64,000 nucleotides of DNA from Aphrophora alni (Eukaryota; Arthropoda; Insecta; Hemiptera; Aphrophoridae). This document shows, one piece after another, positions 1 to 11,644 of this stretch. The notes beneath the pieces were generated by a model. It ran no database searches. It was given only the letters and a program-made list of their open reading frames with translations, and had not been told where the DNA came from. Location: contig OY740776.1 of NCBI GenBank assembly GCA_963513935.1, positions 12,755,745 through 12,819,744 on the forward strand. The letters run 5' to 3'. A program made the position numbers and the translations under genes. The stretch's first letter is position 1. Every line of letters starts with the position of its first letter.

Positions 1-69
1 TTCTCATTATTTTATCAAAATTTTGATTCATGTTACTTAAGCTTTTATCCATGTCATTCTTCAACAACG
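1..69 (-). pseudogene. start of exon 7 of the inverted esterase copy
   Basis: The first 69 nt of exon 7, with acceptor ttttcag above position 69. It differs from gene B exon 7 at one base (Met to Leu codon) and continues past the window edge. Confidence 0.8.
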
Positions 70-228
70 CTGAAAAATATGGAAACGTACAAGTTTATGT
101 TACAAGTTATCTTTTAAAATTTGTAATAAACATTGCAACAAACATCTGTCTTCGTAGTTGTTACTAATTAGAACAACTAGTATCTTAGTTTAGTCTATGT
201 GATGAGCCAGGAATAGAAAATGTTTAAC

Positions 229-2745
229 TTTTTAATACTTTATTTAGTTACACTAATATGTATTATAGTTCTAATTCGGAGAATTTAAAAGAATGCTTAG
301 AATTAGTAAACCTGTTGGAGTAGCTTCTTTAAAACTCTCATTTTATCCTAACGACTAAACGTTTTAATACTTAATTTAGTTACACTAATATGTATTATAG
401 TTCTAATTCGGAGAATTTAAAAGAATGCTTAAAATTAGTAAACCTCTTGGAGTAGCTTCTTTAAAACTCTCATTTTATCCTAACGCCTAAACGTTTTAAT
501 ACTTTATTTAGTTACACTAATATGTATTATAGTTCTAATTCGGAGAATTTAAAAGAATGCTTAGAATTCGTAAACCTCTTGGAGTAGCTTCTTTAAAACT
601 CTCATTTTATCCTAACGCCTAAACGTTTTAATACTTTATTTAGTTACACTAATATGTATTATAGTTCTAATTCGGAGAATTTAAAAGAATGCTTAAAATT
701 AGAAACCTGTTGGAGTAGCTTCTTTAAAACTCTCATTTTATCCTAACGTCTAAACGTTTTAATACTTTAATTAGTTACACTAATATGTATTATAGTTCTA
801 ATTCGGAGAATTTAAAAGAATGCTTAGAATTAGTAAACCTGTTGGAGTAGCTTCTTTAAAACTCTCATTTTATCCTAACGTCTAAACGTTTTAATACTTT
901 AATTAGTTACACTAATATGTATTATAGTTCTAATTCGGAGAATTTAAAAGAATGCTTAGAATTCGTAAACTTCTTGGAGTAGCTTCTTTAAAACTCTCAT
1001 TTTATCCTAACGCCTAAACGTTTTAATACTTTATTTAGTTACACTAATATGTATTATAGTTCTAATTCGGAGAATTTAAAAGAATGCTTAGAATTCGTAA
1101 ACCTCTTGGAGTAGCTTCTTTAAAACTCTCATTTTATTCTAACGACTAAACGTTTTAATACTTAATTTAGTTACACTAATATGTATTATAGTTCTAATTC
1201 GGAGAATTTAAAAGAATGCTTAAAATTAGTAAACCTCTTGGAGTAGCTTCTTTAAAACTCTCATTTTATCCTAACGCCTAAACGTTTTAATACTTTATTT
1301 AGTTACACTAATATGTATTATAGTTCTAATTCGGAGAATTTAAAAGAATGCTTAGAATTCGTAAACCTCTTGGAGTAGCTTCTTTAAAACTCTCATTTTA
1401 TCCTAACGCCTAAACGTTTTAATACTTTATTTAGTTACACTAATATGTATTATAGTTCTAATTCGGAGAATTTAAAAGAATGCTTAAAATTAGTAAACCT
1501 GTTGGAGTAGCTTCTTTAAAACTCTCATTTTATCCTAACGTCTAAACGTTTTAATACTTTAATTAGTTACACTAATATGTATTATAGTTCTAATTCGGAG
1601 AATTTAAAAGAATGCTTAGAATTAGTAAACCTGTTGGAGTAGCTTCTTTAAAACTCTCAATTTATCCTAACGTCTAAACGTTTTAATACTTTAATTAGTT
1701 ACACTAATATGTATTATAGTTCTAATTCGGAGAATTTAAAAGAATGCTTAGAATTCGTAAACCTCTTGGAGTAGCTTCTTTAAAACTCTCATTTTATCCT
1801 AACGCCTAAACGTTTTAATACTTTATTTAGTTACACTAATATGTATTATAGTTCTAATTCGGAGAATTTAAAAGAATGCTTAGAATTCGTAAACCTCTTG
1901 GAGTAGCTTCTTTAAAACTCTCATTTTATCCTAACGCCTAAACGTTTTAATACTTTATTTAGTTACACTAATATGTATTATAGTTCTAATTCGGAGAATT
2001 TAAAAGAATGCTTAGAATTCGTAAACCTCTTGGAGTAGCTTCTTTAAAACTCTCATTTTATCCTAACGCCTAAACGTTTTAATACTTTATTTAGTTACAC
2101 TAATATGTATTATAGTTCTAATTCGGAGAATTTAAAAGAATGCTTAGAATTCGTAAACCTCTTGGAGTAGCTTCTTTAAAACTCTCATTTTATCCTAACG
2201 CCTAAACGTTTTAATACTTTATTTAGTTACACTAATATGTATTATAGTTCTAATTCGGAGAATTTAAAAGAATGCTTAGAATTAGTAAACCTGTTGGAGT
2301 AGCTTCTTTAAAACTCTCATTTTATCCTAACGTCTAAACGTTTTAATACTTTTATTAGTTACACTAATATGTATTATAGTTCTAATTCGGAGAATTTAAA
2401 AGAATGCTTAAAATTAGTAAACCTGTTGGAGTAGCTTCTTTAAAACTCTCATTTTATCCTAACGTCTAAACGTTTTAATATTTTATTTAGTTACACTAAT
2501 ATGTATTATAGTTCTAATTCGGAGAATTTAAAAGAATGCTTAGAATTAGTAAACCTGTTGGAGTAGCTTCTTTAAAACTCTCATTTTATCCTAACGCCTA
2601 AACGTTTTAATACTTTATTTAGTTACACTAATATGTATTATAGTTCTAATTCGGAGAATTTAAAAGAATGCTTAGAATTCGTAAACCTCTTGGAGTAGCT
2701 TCTTTAAAACTCTCATTTTATTCTAACGCCTAAACGTTTTACCAT
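229..2745. repeat. 132-bp minisatellite, about 19 copies, in intron 6 of the inverted esterase copy
   Basis: Near-identical 132-bp units follow head to tail; a shared landmark recurs at 361, 493, 625 and so on to about 2736, with one unit 131 bp. Single-base variants (cctgttgg or cctcttgg; agaattagt, aaaattagt or agaattcgt; acgactaa, acgcctaa or acgtctaa) distinguish unit types. Units 1-6 and 7-12 repeat the same order of variants, giving a higher-order period of about 792 bp. One diverged copy of the unit is present in the matching intron of gene B (about 53,700-53,840), so the array expanded from a single intronic segment. Confidence 0.97.
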
Positions 2746-3174
2746 TGTGGTCTTTTCATACACCCTGTATATTAAGTACGTTTTGTAGTCGTCAATAGAC
2801 TGATATCTTAATAATTTCTAAAGTTATCATTATTTTTCAGAAAAATAATAAATGGCCGAATTGAGGAGAAAATAGTATTTTTGGACAAACGTCTACAAGA
2901 AGCTGTTTCTTAATTTTAAGCCCCTGAATTACTTCCCCATATTTGGAGCACATATTTTTTGAAACACCCTGTATAATACCTCTACAAATACAATTGTAAA
3001 TGATAATCAAATATAGCTTAGAATTGAGTTGCATATTTGACTCAACAGAACATTTAACCTATGTCTCATATTTTCAAATGTAACGATCTTTTTTACTATT
3101 TTATAACAAAACTAATCTGTACTTTACACAAATTGTTATTTGGTTTCTAAATAATTATGAATTTAATTTCTTAC
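2746..3174. repeat. intron remainder with mariner-type end motifs
   Basis: This sequence is shared with gene B intron 6 (53,257-53,690, inverted). It contains two copies of the motif acaccctgtata (near 2760 and 2965), which elsewhere in this window ends TA-flanked elements. No gene is seen. Confidence 0.5.
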
Positions 3175-3328
3175 AAGAAACCTGCATTGATCCTTCTTCC
3201 GAGTTGAATCCCACAATCCACGGGAAAGATGTTATTTGATCTGAAGGACGTCCAGTCAGAAAAGCATTCTTACGTTTTCCTTCAATATGAGGAAGGAAAT
3301 ATAATTTTAATTGTACTGTATTTGATTT
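3175..3328 (-). pseudogene. exon 6 of the inverted esterase copy
   Basis: 154 nt, with donor (gtaag, reading minus) just below 3175 and acceptor (tttcag) just above 3328. It is about 94% identical to gene B exon 6. It has nine base differences and each changes the amino acid, including loss of the acidic pair in the G-E-D-A-F-L segment (now R-K-N-A-F-L). Confidence 0.8.
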
Positions 3329-3897
3329 CTGAAACTAAACATTAATATTTTCAATGTACGTTTATAACGCTCTTTAATTGAACTGATTCCATAAGGAAAG
3401 ATAATTTTCATTAATAAACGGTTTTACAACATTGGACCCATTTTCTCCCAACCAAATCAAATAAAAACCTACCGAAAATATTCGATAAATGTCACTGAAA
3501 AAGAAGATTTTTTGTGTGTGTTCCAAGGTCATCAGTTTGAGATAAACAATTTATAAGCTTGCTTCGCTTATTCCATAAAACGTCGTAAAGAGTGTAGGAG
3601 CTAAGCGACCCAAACTTTTACAAAGATAATCCAAGTAATTGAAATAAAACAGAGAGAAATTCTTTTGTAAAATTCTACATTTATTAGGTCTAGCCGACCA
3701 TGGTTTCACCAGTTACGAGGCTTAAACGACCAAACAGAATTCTTGTATTTTACTCCACCACTTCAACCTCAAAGCATGTCTACAATTGCTTATGACTCAC
3801 TGGGTTTCCCGGCTACAGGTTCCATTGTCATGTAAAGCGACTTGTGGTCTTGGTCTGAAAATGGGTAATATTTCTTCTTAGGATAATATTTGGTTCG
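3329..3897. repeat. inverted duplication of gene B intron 5 (matches 52,540-53,102)
   Basis: On the minus strand it follows the last 560 bp of gene B intron 5 closely, including the landmark agcttgcttcgcttattcc near 3557. The match ends near 3,897, inside what is a foldback element in the gene B copy, so this is the duplication breakpoint. Confidence 0.85.
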
Positions 3898-6300
3898 TCT
3901 TATCACATAAACGCGTTCAAAAAGTGAATCGTATTTGATAATAACGAGCATCTGTTTATGTTTTTGCCATCCATTTCTGAATCATTTATTTGCTATTATT
4001 TAACTCCACATTTAGCTAAAAATTTGAACGAAATCGGCAGAGCCGATTTTAAGATATTACACCTTTTTATCTCTTAATGGGCGATTCTCACATTAATCGA
4101 GTACTAAAACCAACACACAATTAAAGAGAAATGTTCATGAATACTTTGAAATATTCACAAAATAATTTCTCTCATTAAAATTTTAAAAGCAAATTTGAAA
4201 AAAAAAAACTTTAAAAAAGGAGTATTTTATAGCATACATTCAAAACACTTCAATTTATTCAGGTCTATTGATGTTACAAACAAACTGAATTATCTATGTA
4301 AGAAGTTATTTCGTCTAGATTATCTTTGCTAATCTCAGAACATACATTTCAATAAAATCTAATTATATATCTTTACCCTATTCAAATTTATATTTATGAA
4401 CGAAGTTTTTACTTCCGGTTAAATTTGTCCCTGTTTTGTAAAAACAAAAGGAACTAAGAAAATTTAAAATAAACATAAAAGAACAAGAGTTGGTTAAAAA
4501 AGTTGATAGTAAAAATGGAAGAGAAATTTTTAACACAAAACTATATGAAAACAGATCTAGATTCCAGCTAGTAACCTGAGGATACCCCACGCTCGCACTC
4601 ACTGAAACGAGCTCCTGAGTGTACTTCCAGTGCCAAATAATATTAACTATTTGTAGTTGTAACACATGAAGTGAATACACTCTAAATACACCTGTTACCA
4701 GTTTAGATGTACAACAATACAGTCTCTAATCTAGAGAGTGCATTTCATCATCTAAGGACTAGGACATGAATAACTTGTGGTAACTCCCAAACCTCACGGA
4801 TGCTCTCAGATTGATTGTATCTCTTTTGATCCTACCCCGACATATGACGCAGAACATGGAGAAAGTTTATTGATAGGTGTTCTGTTATTATGTTACTCGT
4901 GGCATATCAGATGCTATGAAGAGTGAGTACTGTAAGGGAAATTTTGTTTGTACAGTTTGATAATAATATACATAATCTTACGTTAAACCTCTCTTTTTCA
5001 TCTTTCCTTCTTCGTACCAACTCTATTTCTCTTCCACTGTCGCTATTAGGGTGTTCGACAGCTAAGGGTTCTTTATTTAATTTAAATGAATACAATAATC
5101 CTTGTAATTATTATGTTTTTAGCTATTAATCCTGCAAATGTGGTTAGAGGTTTATTAATTAAGATTGTATCATTTAATTGAAATTACAATTATGACTGTT
5201 TTTGTCTGACAATCCCGAGGTACTTTGGCTGAATCTACATTTTCATTATCTAGCCTTAGTTTACATTCCCTCTTTTCATCCATCCCTCCAGGATTCTCTT
5301 GTTTCATTTGACTGATTCTATGGAGTATTCGAAAACTAAAAATCTTTATTTGATGCTCATTTTTTCTTTCTTCTTTTGCTGATGATTATAATCACAAGGA
5401 AAAATCAATTGATCAAATTTTGATGCGATGTTCAATTAATAAATCTGTAAGTCCTTGAATTAAATTTAAAAAAATTCCGTTGTATAATTTTCCCTTAGTT
5501 ATATAAAGATCAAACATCCCTCAATCATATTCACTTTTTTAAAAAAAAGGATGTAAAGGATATACAATTTAAAACCCTTGTCTTCGAATACTCTAAAAGG
5601 CTCAGGCTCTCAGGATGGGACAAGAGAGACTTAAATTGAAAGATGAAAGAACGGTACCTAACCCAAGACTACTTGATAAATGATGTAGATCCAGCTAGAT
5701 TCCCTCTGAATTAGTCATTGTAGTAAGCCTCAAGCTGATAGGTTGATACTTCTGAGCAAGGAAACTTGTGGTTACATTTCGTAGAACAACCTGATTATGA
5801 CAACCATGTTATCGAAATCTACAGTAAGGTGATTAATGGAATAAACTAAATGATAATTAATTATTGACTTTATATTTCACTCTCTGAAATATACGTAGTA
5901 CGCGATGAGTAAGAAAAAAATCGATGTCTAGTTTTTGTACGAATATATTTGTTTTGAGCTCCCCGAGTTCCAAAAGTGGTTTTTGGATTGACATCTGTAA
6001 ATACAGTGCACTACAATCAAACTAGTCGGCTGATTTGATTCAAACTTGGTATGTGGTCATATTTAGACTAACTTATGGGACATGTTTTAATTTTTGAATA
6101 ACTCAAAATTTATCAGTAGGTACTTAAAACAAATTAGGGATAAACGAGTGACAAAGTTTGTGCAATGTTTTTACATCATTCCTTTAAACATGTCGTTAGC
6201 AGATTAACGACGTCACGGACAGAAGACAACAAGAGTTGGTTATGAAGATATTTTATTAATTTAGATTTTAGCAACCGGAACTGAGTTTTCAATGATTATT
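3898..6300. other. intergenic, AT-rich, no gene seen
   Basis: Short open frames here have no recognisable domain or coding bias. Short dispersed repeats occur: about 5,205-5,330 and 5,600-5,720 share a segment (cccaagacta next to a gatccagct-type block) with 7,640-7,700, 31,920-32,030 and 33,885-33,980. Confidence 0.5.
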
Positions 6301-6311
6301 AGGTTGCGTAT

Positions 6312-7166
6312 CAGTCTTTTTTCAGTTCCTTTGTTTGTATGTCGCATACTAGTTTCAACCTTTACTTTAAAGTCATCTTCAGATCCTTAAAAATTATTTA
6401 TTCGCATTAATTTCCTTAAGACATATCACACACGGTACAACAATTAACATTTAAAATTGTTGACAGATGCTTACCAGCAAGTGACATGTGGGTGATATGT
6501 GTTCTAAGTTCATCCGAATGAATCGGTTTTAAGGATCTGAAGATGGTGTTAGGATGAAGATAGATTTATAAGAAGATAGATAAATAAAAATAATATTAAA
6601 GTCAGAATGGAGACCAACTGTTGTGAAAGACAAAAGTGGAACAATAGTTATGATGAAATGCTTACTTTGCAAAAGCAGTCAACGTTACAAACAAGAGGGG
6701 GCTATGTAACCTCTTTGGGGGAGACGGGCTCTTTGGAACACAGGAGGACTCGCTACTCGAGGCATGTTCGGAAGATAGCCATACTTGGCGAGTAAGAGTA
6801 GAGAGTGTCCGATAGTTCGAGAGAGCAACGTTGGAAGAACTTTGCAATAAAGGTGAGCAAACCATTGTGTATTGGAAAACTTGTAATTGTTTTTTACTTA
6901 AAGTTAACAGTAGAGTCAAAACGGTAGGAATCATTCTGATAGTACTGTAGAATCAAGGATATTGTAATATTGTAATAAGATAGGAGATAGTCATTCTCAA
7001 TAATAATTGTTAATAAATATTAATTGAGTACTGAACCACTGATTTGATTATATTGAAAGTTAAAGAACTCAGGCAGTTTAGAGGAGCCAATTCTAACAAA
7101 TGGTGCATCAACCTTGACGTAAAGGTTGAAACTAGTTATCCGACATCCAAAACTGAAAAAAGACTG
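6312..7166. mobile_element. inverted-repeat flanked element, about 855 bp
   Basis: About 55 bp at 6312-6371 (cagtcttttttcagtt through actagtttcaacc) recurs inverted at 7113-7166. The interior (about 6,590-7,080) is a diverged copy of the repeat at 11,930-12,540 and, inverted, 15,780-15,400. A plus-strand 62-codon frame at 6607 lies in this repeat and is not considered a gene. Confidence 0.5.
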
Positions 7167-7396
7167 TAAAGGTAAGTAATAATTATTTTATTTCCCTCCA
7201 GAATCAATACAGATACAAAATATTAACACATCTATTAGAGCTATTTTATACAATAGTAATCAGTGAGAGAGAAAAAAAAGAAAGAAGAAAAAAAATCAAA
7301 CAAAAAAAATTTAACAAATCTACAATAAGCATAAAGTGTACATTGACCTATACCATATTAAAATTCATTGTTTTGCCTTAGAACTACTTTCATTAA

Positions 7397-7550
7397 TTAA
7401 CATACCTTATTAGAAGTCGATAGTAGTTCCTTTTGTATTTGTTTATATTATATTAGTCGCTACATGTTTCGCTGCCATAGGCAGCATCATCAGGCCAGCT
7501 AATAACATAAACAAAAGGAACTACTATCGACTTCTAATAAGGTATGTTAA
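7397..7550. mobile_element. foldback element with about 55-bp arms
   Basis: The left arm (7397-7456) and right arm (7494-7550) are almost perfect reverse complements (ttaacataccttattagaag and its complement). The spacer holds a candidate hammerhead ribozyme on the minus strand. Confidence 0.85.
7448..7505 (-). ncRNA. candidate type I hammerhead ribozyme
   Basis: Reading the minus strand: helix I strand (uuauuag-cugg-c), core CUGAUGA (7487-7493), helix II (gcugcc / ggcagc, loop uau), core GAAAC (7466-7470), a palindromic minimal helix III (ACAUGU), cleavage triplet GUA (7461-7463), then the helix I partner (g-cga-cuaaua). The 7-bp outer helix I, the internal loop and both core strands fit the hammerhead consensus. 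Very short palindromic helix III is known from retroelement hammerheads. Fold assigned by eye; activity untested. Confidence 0.55.
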
Positions 7551-8311
7551 TATACCATATTTTTAAATATATATACACTTACCCCCAATCATACTTACAC
7601 ATCTATACATAAAACTAATAATCAAGAGATATATGATTGGACAGATGAATGGGTGGAATCTAACCCAAGACTACAAGAAAAAGGAGAGAACCAGATAGAT
7701 CCCTTGTGATTGCCACCCAGTACTCATGATATACAGCCCCTGGAGGTAAATTGTGTTCATTAGTGTTCTTTTTAACGAAGGAAAAAAATTGTTTATTATA
7801 TCAGTTGCAGAGGAAAGGGATCTTTTAGTTAAATATAAATTGATGAAAACATCAAGCGTAAACGCTAAGGCTTATGTGTGTTATTTTTCATGTTGGAAGT
7901 ATTACAGCGCCTTGGGGCAGTGAAAAATGTACCGATCTTGGTGTCTATAACATTTTTTCCACTATGTTTAGACTTTGTGGTTATCAACCCATTAGTTGTT
8001 TGGCATAGAAATACATCGTTGGAAAAAATTGTTGTTCAGCGACACCCTTCATAGCCTCGTGAACCGTGTATTGAACAGTTTTAATAGCTGTAAACAAAAC
8101 AAAGTTTTATTGTCAATTTTGCTGTATTATTCAATTCATTAAGATTTATAATGACGTCAAAACAAATGATACTTGTGTTTCTAAAATATAGCATTCTCAA
8201 TTTATATAAACGTTTGCTAAATAAATAAGACAAAGATAGCTTTAAAATGAATTTGATATTTCGTAATTTCAATTTATAAAATCTGAACTGGAAGTGAATC
8301 ATATTCTAAAG
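7551..8311. other. intergenic, no gene seen
   Basis: AT-rich. It includes one member of the short dispersed repeat (about 7,640-7,700) and no convincing open frame. Confidence 0.4.
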
Positions 8312-8523
8312 TTGCAGCAGTTTGAACTTATTTCCACATCCACTACAAGATTTTATAGCACAAGTTTGTCGGAAGCAAAATCACTTAAACTAAAAAGTTT
8401 TACTAGTGAGAAATTTTAAGCACTCAAGTTCAAGTTGAAAAAACGTGTTGATATAGTTATAAGTTGTATAACGCTATTTTGTAACAGTCAGGTTCCATAT
8501 TGTCTTCATGACTAGAATACGGT
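8312..8523 (+). repeat. dispersed repeat, inverted relative to 11,645-11,870
   Basis: About 210 bp, running from a gtttgaac segment to cttcatgactagaatac, recurs as its reverse complement at 11,645-11,870 with moderate divergence. The two copies face each other across about 3.1 kb. No coding potential. Confidence 0.7.
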
Positions 8524-9132
8524 GTTTAGAATGTATAACAAATAATTCAATCATAAAGTTAAATTGTAATTTATTAAAACGTATTATCAAGTACTAATTG
8601 TCTATTATTAAATTGGTTTGTTCAGATAATTGCCAGTAGATTTTGCACCATTTAATAACAAGGTCTTTTGATTTACAACTAAAAACAGACATTTTTGGAA
8701 ACGAACAAATTTGTTTGGTTAGCATTTCGTTTTGTAGACTGATAATGAGAAAGTTTGTGCTATTTTTCACACCTTCATGCTAAGCGTACTGTAATGTGAA
8801 TACATCGTTATCGTTCCATCCTTTAAAAGGAAACATTGAGATGAATCTTTCATACTTTTAAAAAACAAAACTAACCTCATCCTGACAGCAATTAAACACA
8901 AGTCATTTGTACAACTTTAGTTTAAAATAGAAACACATCATTAAGCGATGTTCGTACAAAGTTAAAATCTTATCTGTTAAAAGTTATTTTAAAGTTTAAA
9001 GCAACGCATCATTATTCAGTTTCATACTATCTACCATGAGTACGTAACAAATTTATGAGTGTCACCAAGATATTTATCAAGCTCGATCCACTTAATGTAA
9101 CGCTCAAACATTGGTTGTAGGGAATGTTAGAT

Positions 9133-9235
9133 TGTTTTGGTAGATCAAGAAGTCTTTACCCAGCAGGGTAAGTTTGTTTAAAACAGTTGTTACACCTGTT
9201 TTTTTTAACCATGTAATTATTCATATCACTACTTC
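9133..9235 (+). repeat. dispersed repeat (copy 1 of 3)
   Basis: A segment with tggtagatcaag, agggtaagtttgtt and acagttgttacac recurs at 12,800-12,880 and 27,745-27,830. Nothing else of note lies between 8,524 and 9,570. Confidence 0.6.
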
Positions 9236-9574
9236 CTTCATCTGATCTAGGTCCTAACAGACGACAAATGATTACATATTAAAAATAAAATACTCGCTTC
9301 GCTCGTGTCTGTATATCTGCCTCAACGGGTCAATTAACGAAACAATAAATCATTGAGTCATTTATTTCAAAACGTCTCTCCTCCGTTTGACCAAATTTTT
9401 GGTAAATGTTGAAAAAACGTATATGCTTCAAATTTTAATTAAATCGTGGCATTATTTCATTATTTCTTTAAATTATATTAAATTGTGAAAATAAAATCAA
9501 CACAAAGAACATTCCCAATTTTAAGTAATTCAAAAAAGTTCCTTGGATAAAGGACAATTTTATTCAATAAATAT

Positions 9575-9660
9575 CCAACATCTAACCTAACCAAGAAAAA
9601 GAACTTTTATTATTTTTAATCTAACCTAACCTCACCTAACCTAACCTAACCAAGAAAAAA
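9575..9660. repeat. (CCTAA)n telomere-type repeats, two short blocks
   Basis: Imperfect runs of taacc, the complement of the insect telomere unit TTAGG, are each followed by the same caagaaaaa-aacttttattattt tail. They form a local duplication of about 65 bp. Confidence 0.7.
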
Positions 9661-9734
9661 AACTTTTATTATTTAAAAAAAATATTAATATTACATTACA
9701 TTGATAAATACTCAGTGAAACCCTTAAAACTCTT

Positions 9735-10370
9735 CTGCAGCTTCCAAAATGCCACCGCCATTCTCGTCTTCATTTTCATCAACGTCTAATGACTTTCAAG
9801 AATTATGTTCTGATAAAGTTCTGGATTGTTTTCACAATTTTTGTCAAAGCTTCTTCACAATATTTGAATTTTTCAGAGGCATACCTGATCGTAGCAATGG
9901 CAATTCAAACTCTTTTACCTTGACACCTCGTTTCAAAGATTTCTTGAATGTACCTATATCTGTGTGTTACCATGGCTTTCCTTTCACAAGCACTTTAGTT
10001 GTTGGAGCCTTGCCACGAGTTATAATGAACCTCTTGGTTGTGGAAATTTTTAAATGCCAGTATTTAGGGTTTTTTAAATAATTAGGTCAAACTGATCCAA
10101 TCAAAATCGTTGCAAGCTTCTGTTATCTTGATCACAGTTTCTTTATTTTCAAAAACTTTAATATTTGTTTCTCCATACCTCGTACTTCTGTCTCAATTCT
10201 TCCAAAAACCTTATCTGGCGGCATATAAGTACGACCTACAGGGAAAATTAAAATAATTGTGTTTATGTGGGAGGAGCACATGCCATTAACTAATACTGCA
10301 ACATACAAATCAAAACAAAAACCTTGCGTAGAAAAATATAATTTAAAAAACATCATTTAGATAGATACAT
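9735..10370 (-). pseudogene. degenerate transposon-derived ORF
   Basis: Read on the minus strand, an open stretch from 10,356 (74 codons, with a segment FPVGRTYMPPDKVFGRIE) continues through several stops to a block ending DENGGGILEAAEEF near 9,735. The later part (FKKSLKRGVKVKEFELPLLR) looks coding in character. The GHT-type plus FGRIE pattern resembles transposon-derived proteins of insects, but I cannot assign a superfamily with certainty. Stops in the middle make it dead. A 110-codon plus-strand frame at 9749 is its antisense shadow. Confidence 0.45.
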
Positions 10371-10374
10371 ATAT

Positions 10375-10500
10375 CAGAGAGGTAACAAGTTTATGATCAC
10401 TAAACTAAGAAGTGAACGTTTTTATTGTAAAGTATCTTAATATCCATCCGCGTCCTTTATCGTCCTGATTTAATGGTGGATACAGTGCAATCGTTATTAA
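10375..10500 (+). repeat. relic of the esterase upstream region
   Basis: The segment with agaggt-acaa-tttatgat-actaaa followed by cctgatttaatggtggatac matches the region about 400-510 bp upstream of gene B (42,265-42,385), and in its first part that of gene A (19,014-19,060). No exon 1 follows, so it is an isolated fragment of a duplicated promoter-side segment. Confidence 0.6.
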
Positions 10501-11334
10501 TTTTTTAATTAAATTTATGATCTAATAAAAGCAAACACATGTTGTGCTTCCAACGAAGCAGTATTTGCAATAAAACAACTTCTCCAAATTATAGTCCTAT
10601 TTCAACAGATTCAAAATTAGAGACATCGTGAGAATACAAGATTAAACATTGGTAAATGTACTCCATTTTTTAGAAAGATTGATTACGAGTTATTATGAGG
10701 TAATCTTGCAATTATCTAAGACACACTGAGCAATCTCTCTGACTGACAATGTGCTATCTACAGAAACCGTATTGTCACTGTGAGGCTCTAGTCGCATTGC
10801 AGCGTTTCATTACAAGTTCAGCCGCATGAGTCTAATTCACTCTACTGTGCTTGATCAACTTTCACTTAATCAATTTAAAGAGTAGAAAAATAAAATATAT
10901 AAACTCCCGTCAGCCGCTCATTTCCGCTTCTTTAGTATAATCCACCCATTCAATGTTTCAGCATCCATCGATGGACCACTGTCATAGTGAAGATTACCAG
11001 TGGAACAACATTCCATCAGAGTTAAGGAAGATTTTGTCGACCTTCTGGGTAGGAATCCTGTTCTGCTGAGTATAATATTATTGTAGAGTATAATTTCTGA
11101 ATTCCATTCCTGATTTACTTTTAACCTAACCTCAAAACAGTTTGCAAATTTGTGGCAAAACAAATTTCAATAGAAAACGTCGGTTAAATTTCTATCTATT
11201 GTAACTGGAACGATAATATTGTTGCCATTCCAAACATTCATTTTCTGACGTCATTGGGCTTTCACTCATCCAATGTAGATTTTGATCACTCCATCCATAG
11301 AGTTAACACTGTGACAACAGTATTCACCACCAGC
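10501..11334. other. intergenic, no gene seen
   Basis: Mixed AT-rich sequence. The stretch about 10,820-10,890 resembles 30,880-30,930 (gcatgagt followed by cttgatcaa and actttca), again a dispersed repeat. Confidence 0.4.
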
Positions 11335-11440
11335 GGCTTCCCCCTTACATAAAGGTACGATTGGTTGCCTATCTCTGAGTTAAAGGCGCTCCGCTAACGG
11401 GTATTCGATAAGGCAAGTTCTCCCCCACCATCCTCTCCCT
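11335..11440 (+). repeat. dispersed repeat shared with 29,530-29,655 (inverted)
   Basis: A GC-richer block with gttgcctatc, aaggcgct, tattcgataag and ctcccccac is found inverted at 29,530-29,655. It is probably part of an unidentified mobile element. Confidence 0.6.
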
Positions 11441-11644
11441 ATAAACAAGGCCAACGGCTGTGCAGAGCGCAGAGTACGTGCATCGTTCAGAGTACTGACT
11501 TGTCTTTCATCTTGTGAGCATTTTTCCTTAACGCACCCTCTTTTAATCCTTAATGCATCATTATTTGCCAATATATCTTCTAAAATTAAGTCTGTAGTAT
11601 TTTGAACCTTTTAATTAAATTATTTAATATTAGTCTTACATCAT

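Larger units (their letters stand above)
1..3328 (-). pseudogene. partial inverted carboxylesterase copy (exons 6-7), truncated or running off the left edge
   Basis: Read on the minus strand, this matches exons 6 and 7 of esterase gene B (53103-54063). Exon 6 is 3175-3328 (154 nt, identical length, intact GT and AG). Exon 7 starts at 69 and runs off the window at 1. Both exons are open in frame and carry the conserved VPWI-like block (FPWIVGFNSEEG) with the catalytic-acid position. The intron between them (70-3174) is 3.1 kb against 738 nt in gene B because of a 132-bp tandem array. Exons 8-10 would lie left of the window. I found no minus-strand exons 1-5 between 3.4 and 19 kb, and homology to gene B stops near 3,897. 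It is therefore probably a 5'-truncated relic, although an assembly artefact or a chimeric gene cannot be excluded. Confidence 0.75.

Noticed and set aside
229..2745. CRISPR-like array
   Set aside because: The whole 132-bp unit repeats with no unique spacers, and the context is an insect intron
9749..10081. 110-codon plus-strand frame
   Set aside because: The minus strand reads as a decayed transposon protein across the same interval
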